Assembly: GCF_036492425.1 (NCBI RefSeq)
Contig: NZ_AP025292.1
Span: forward strand, 1,488,001 to 1,552,000
DNA from: Persicobacter psychrovividus
Lineage (GTDB): Bacteria; Bacteroidota; Bacteroidia; Cytophagales; Cyclobacteriaceae
Direction: 5' to 3'
DNA length: 64,000 nucleotides
The notes under the pieces were generated by a model. It saw nothing but the letters and a program-made list of their open reading frames with translations. It made no database searches and had not been told where the DNA came from. The first letter of the stretch is position 1. Every line of letters begins with the position of its first letter. Position numbers and translations under genes: made by a program. Below, piece by piece: positions 61,618 to 64,000 of the stretch.

Positions 61618-64000
61618 ATGGAGAATGCGCAGTTAAGTAAAGCGTTTGTTGGTTCTTTGGAGAGTAAACTGAAGGTTGGGAATTTAAGAGCGATTCACCT
61701 GAATGCTACGCCAGGCCGAAGGAGAAATAGGCTCGACCTGATAGATCTGAAGAAAGTGGAGGAAAAATTACCTCAGGATCTTCTAACTGATTTGCTTACC
61801 AAACCGAAGTTTAGTCATAAAATAGCCGTCAATAGTAAGCAGCTTACCTTGCTTTCGGAAGAGCAACTGTCGCAGGCGGATAAGGCTTTAGGGAAACTCA
61901 AAAACCTCCATATGGATTTAACTTCTGATTTTCAGGAGCATGGGGTCAATAGCCTCGGTTTTGGGTATCCGATGTTAATCGCCCGAAATCCCAATATGCC
62001 CAAACAGTTGATTTGCGCCCCGCTTTTTATATGGCGTTTGGACCTTGAGAAAGATCCCCGAAATCTCAACGACTGGAAAATCAAAAAGAATGAAGATCAT
62101 CCGATCATTATCAATGAGCAATTACGCTCTTATATTGAATCAGAATTTGGCGGGCTGAAATTGCCTGAAATTCCTGAAGGGATGCTGGATGACAACCTCA
62201 TTGATGAGGGTGAATTATTGCAGATGGTGAATACCATCATGGCTACCCTCAAAGCACAACAAGTGGAGGCGATTCCTGAACTTTCCGCCACACCCGATAA
62301 AGCCCGGATGGAAAACCTGACGGGCTCCACCCCATGGATTGCCTGGAGTGGTGTTTTTGGCATGTTCCGTGCACAGCGCGAGAGTATTATTTATGACCTG
62401 AAGCACGTGCAGGATCATTTTGAGGATTTTAAAGAAACGGAAGACCACGACTCTTACCGCGCATTCACTACCTCCTCGGTAACAGTGGACCCAAGTCAGG
62501 AGAAGCTGATTCATTTGTTGGGTGAGGAACGAAAGCTCATTATTCAGGGCCCTCCCGGCACAGGGAAAAGCCAATCGCTAACGGCCATTATTACCAATGC
62601 ACTGGAAAATAATGCCCGCTGTCTGGTGGTATGTGAAAAGAAAACAGCCCTTGAAGTCCTTAAAAATAACCTTGCCAAAATCGGGCTCGATCACCTGTGT
62701 GTCGTTATCGATGACGTTAATAAGGACCGAAAAAAAGTGGTGGACGCTATCCGAAATATTGTCGATGGTAAGAACGAACTGCCTTTCGGGAATCTGAGTG
62801 TCAATGATTATGAGATGGCACGCAGCCGTTTCGAGAAAATCAAAGTGCAGGCCAATCAGCAGTATCACCATGCTACGGCCAAGGTGCTTGGCGATTTCTC
62901 GTGGAAGGATGCCATTGCCAAAAAAATGAGTGCGGAGAAGAAACTCTCCGATGGGCAACCGGAGCAATTGCCCCAACAGGGAAGTCTTGCCTTTACGATT
63001 GAAGAGCTCGCAAGTTTGGAAGATCAGATCAGGGATGCACAATATTTGTTTGAAGCCATCGGGCAGCTTGATTGTAGTTTGAAGTTATTCAAAGCCACTG
63101 TTTTTGAGCGGAAATTTTCTCAGACCCTGAGAAATGAACTGGATGGCAAGCTCGTGCAGGTTCAGGAAAATCTTAAAACCCTCCATAAGCAGTTGGCGAA
63201 GGCTGAAACAAGTTTTGGCGACAAACTCTGGGATCAGAAATCTCAGGGAGGATTGTTGTTTTTCATCAAGTCGATTTTCAACAGTAAGCTGAAACAGATG
63301 AAAGCAACAGCAACGGAGTTGGAACAACAAGCATTGAAGCTTGATGCCTCCTTGAGCGCCCTGATCAGTAATCATCCGGTGGAAGGCATTCAGTCTGGTG
63401 AGGACATCAGTAGGTTTGTCAGCGAGAATGAGTCATTGCTGGAGCAATTGCAGGCAGACATGAGATCCTACAAACCGTTCCACGACTGGCAATATTTTAA
63501 ATCGCAAACAGCCCATCAGCAGGCACGGGTTCTAATAGATCATCTCGAACAGGTACCTGTTGCAGACTGGTACAACTGCTTTCAGTATTGGTATTTCAAC
63601 AGTTTACTGTTGGCTAAAGAGCATGAACAAGTAGGGGTGCAGAATCAGGATGATCGATTGTTGCGGCAGCTGAATGAGCTTACGGCAGAAATTCAAAAGC
63701 ATCAGGCGCAATACATCATCACGCAGCAATCTAAAAAAGTTCAGCAGACCCTCTCGCAGAAAAATCGGCAGAGCCTGAAATTATTGTTCAACTATCGGAA
63801 AAATAAAGCCCACCAAAGCAAGACGTCGCTAAGGAAAATTCTTGATCGGGAGTTTGATCTCTTCACCGATTTCTTTCCTGTAACAATGGTTAACCCCGTA
63901 GTTTGCAGTTCTATCATTCCTATGCAGGCAGACCTTTACGATCTCGTGATTTTTGATGAAGCTTCGCAGATTCGCCTTGAGGATTCCTATGCTGCACTGA
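61618..64000 (+). CDS. Superfamily 1 (Upf1-like) helicase/AAA protein, 3' end cut by window
   Basis: An open frame from ATG 61618 to the right edge, 794 codons without stop. Walker A is G311-PPGTGK-S318 in LIIQGPPGTGKS, followed by TALEVLKNNLAKIGL. A long coiled-coil-rich insert of about 450 residues separates it from the Walker B/DEAD-like motif DLVIFDEASQIRLEDS (D780, E781). This long spacing is typical of large DUF4011/UPF1-like helicases found in bacterial defence or repair islands; the visible part has no nuclease domain. The gene runs on past the window. Function is unknown. Confidence 0.88.
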   Translation, partial: MENAQLSKAFVGSLESKLKVGNLRAIHLNATPGRRRNRLDLIDLKKVEEKLPQDLLTDLLTKPKFSHKIAVNSKQLTLLSEEQLSQADKALGKLKNLHMDLTSDFQEHGVNSLGFGYPMLIARNPNMPKQLICAPLFIWRLDLEKDPRNLNDWKIKKNEDHPIIINEQLRSYIESEFGGLKLPEIPEGMLDDNLIDEGELLQMVNTIMATLKAQQVEAIPELSATPDKARMENLTGSTPWIAWSGVFGMFRAQRESIIYDLKHVQDHFEDFKETEDHDSYRAFTTSSVTVDPSQEKLIHLLGEERKLIIQGPPGTGKSQSLTAIITNALENNARCLVVCEKKTALEVLKNNLAKIGLDHLCVVIDDVNKDRKKVVDAIRNIVDGKNELPFGNLSVNDYEMARSRFEKIKVQANQQYHHATAKVLGDFSWKDAIAKKMSAEKKLSDGQPEQLPQQGSLAFTIEELASLEDQIRDAQYLFEAIGQLDCSLKLFKATVFERKFSQTLRNELDGKLVQVQENLKTLHKQLAKAETSFGDKLWDQKSQGGLLFFIKSIFNSKLKQMKATATELEQQALKLDASLSALISNHPVEGIQSGEDISRFVSENESLLEQLQADMRSYKPFHDWQYFKSQTAHQQARVLIDHLEQVPVADWYNCFQYWYFNSLLLAKEHEQVGVQNQDDRLLRQLNELTAEIQKHQAQYIITQQSKKVQQTLSQKNRQSLKLLFNYRKNKAHQSKTSLRKILDREFDLFTDFFPVTMVNPVVCSSIIPMQADLYDLVIFDEASQIRLEDSYAAL

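Noticed and set aside
1-64000. CRISPR arrays, tRNA and rRNA genes
   Set aside because: No regularly spaced identical repeats and no TTCRA-containing cloverleaf or rRNA core were seen by eye; a tool scan (tRNAscan-SE, CRISPR finder) would settle it.

Overview
The window looks like chromosomal DNA of a marine-type member of the Bacteroidota, probably order Cytophagales. This is inferred from gene content; no rRNA gene is present to settle it. Supporting points are Bacteroidota-type families (DUF6089-like barrel, PspC/GIN-domain protein under a PadR regulator, GNAT/acyltransferase fusion, SpmA-SpmB fusion), starts without clear Shine-Dalgarno sequences, TAnnTTTG -7 boxes, and many short hairpin terminators. 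Most of the window is ordinary housekeeping DNA. The accessory part lies between about 41.9 and 57.2 kb.

Region by region. 0-8 kb: MscS channel (cut by the window edge), AhpD-like protein, FMN riboswitch with ribB, Bcp peroxiredoxin, M23 peptidase, and two tandem FAH-family paralogs. 8-20 kb: GT9 glycosyltransferase, murI, HDAC-like deacetylase, rhomboid, OmpH/Skp-like lipoprotein, secreted metallopeptidase, nucleoside-recognition membrane protein, FadD-type ligase, YfcC-type transporter. 20-27 kb: outer-membrane barrel, ferritin, sulfotransferase, and four consecutive glycosyltransferases that look like a surface polysaccharide locus. 27-36 kb: PadR-PspC pair, OlsF/GlsF-like lipid acyltransferase, second barrel, GAF-PAS membrane sensor, patatin, PlsC-type acyltransferase. 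36-40 kb: cobalamin riboswitch with a long leader, then cobT-cobS-cobC. 40-46 kb: trehalase, then a candidate copper-uptake locus made of a small Cys-motif membrane protein, a YtkA/FixH-like lipoprotein with Met/His motifs, and a TonB receptor carrying a CxxxM plug motif.

46-51 kb: an IS66-family element whose transposase has an in-frame stop abuts the 3' end of an Rhs gene. The Rhs C-terminus carries HExxH and is followed by a one-base-overlapping lipoprotein, a candidate immunity protein. At least three further IS66 fragments and a multi-hairpin repeat follow. 51-64 kb: second rhomboid, VTT-domain protein, membrane-anchored spermidine-synthase-like protein, long-chain acyl-CoA ligase, LtaS-like sulfatase-fold protein, transketolase, and a large SF1 helicase cut by the right edge.

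A dispersed family of non-coding repeats occupies the intergenic spaces around 42.4, 43.6, 45.9, 52.8 and 57.0 kb. Its modules recur in both orientations. The candidates most worth following up are the IS66-truncated Rhs toxin/immunity pair, the copper locus, the repeat family, the FAH paralog that has lost its catalytic His, and the unusual leader between the cobalamin riboswitch and cobT.
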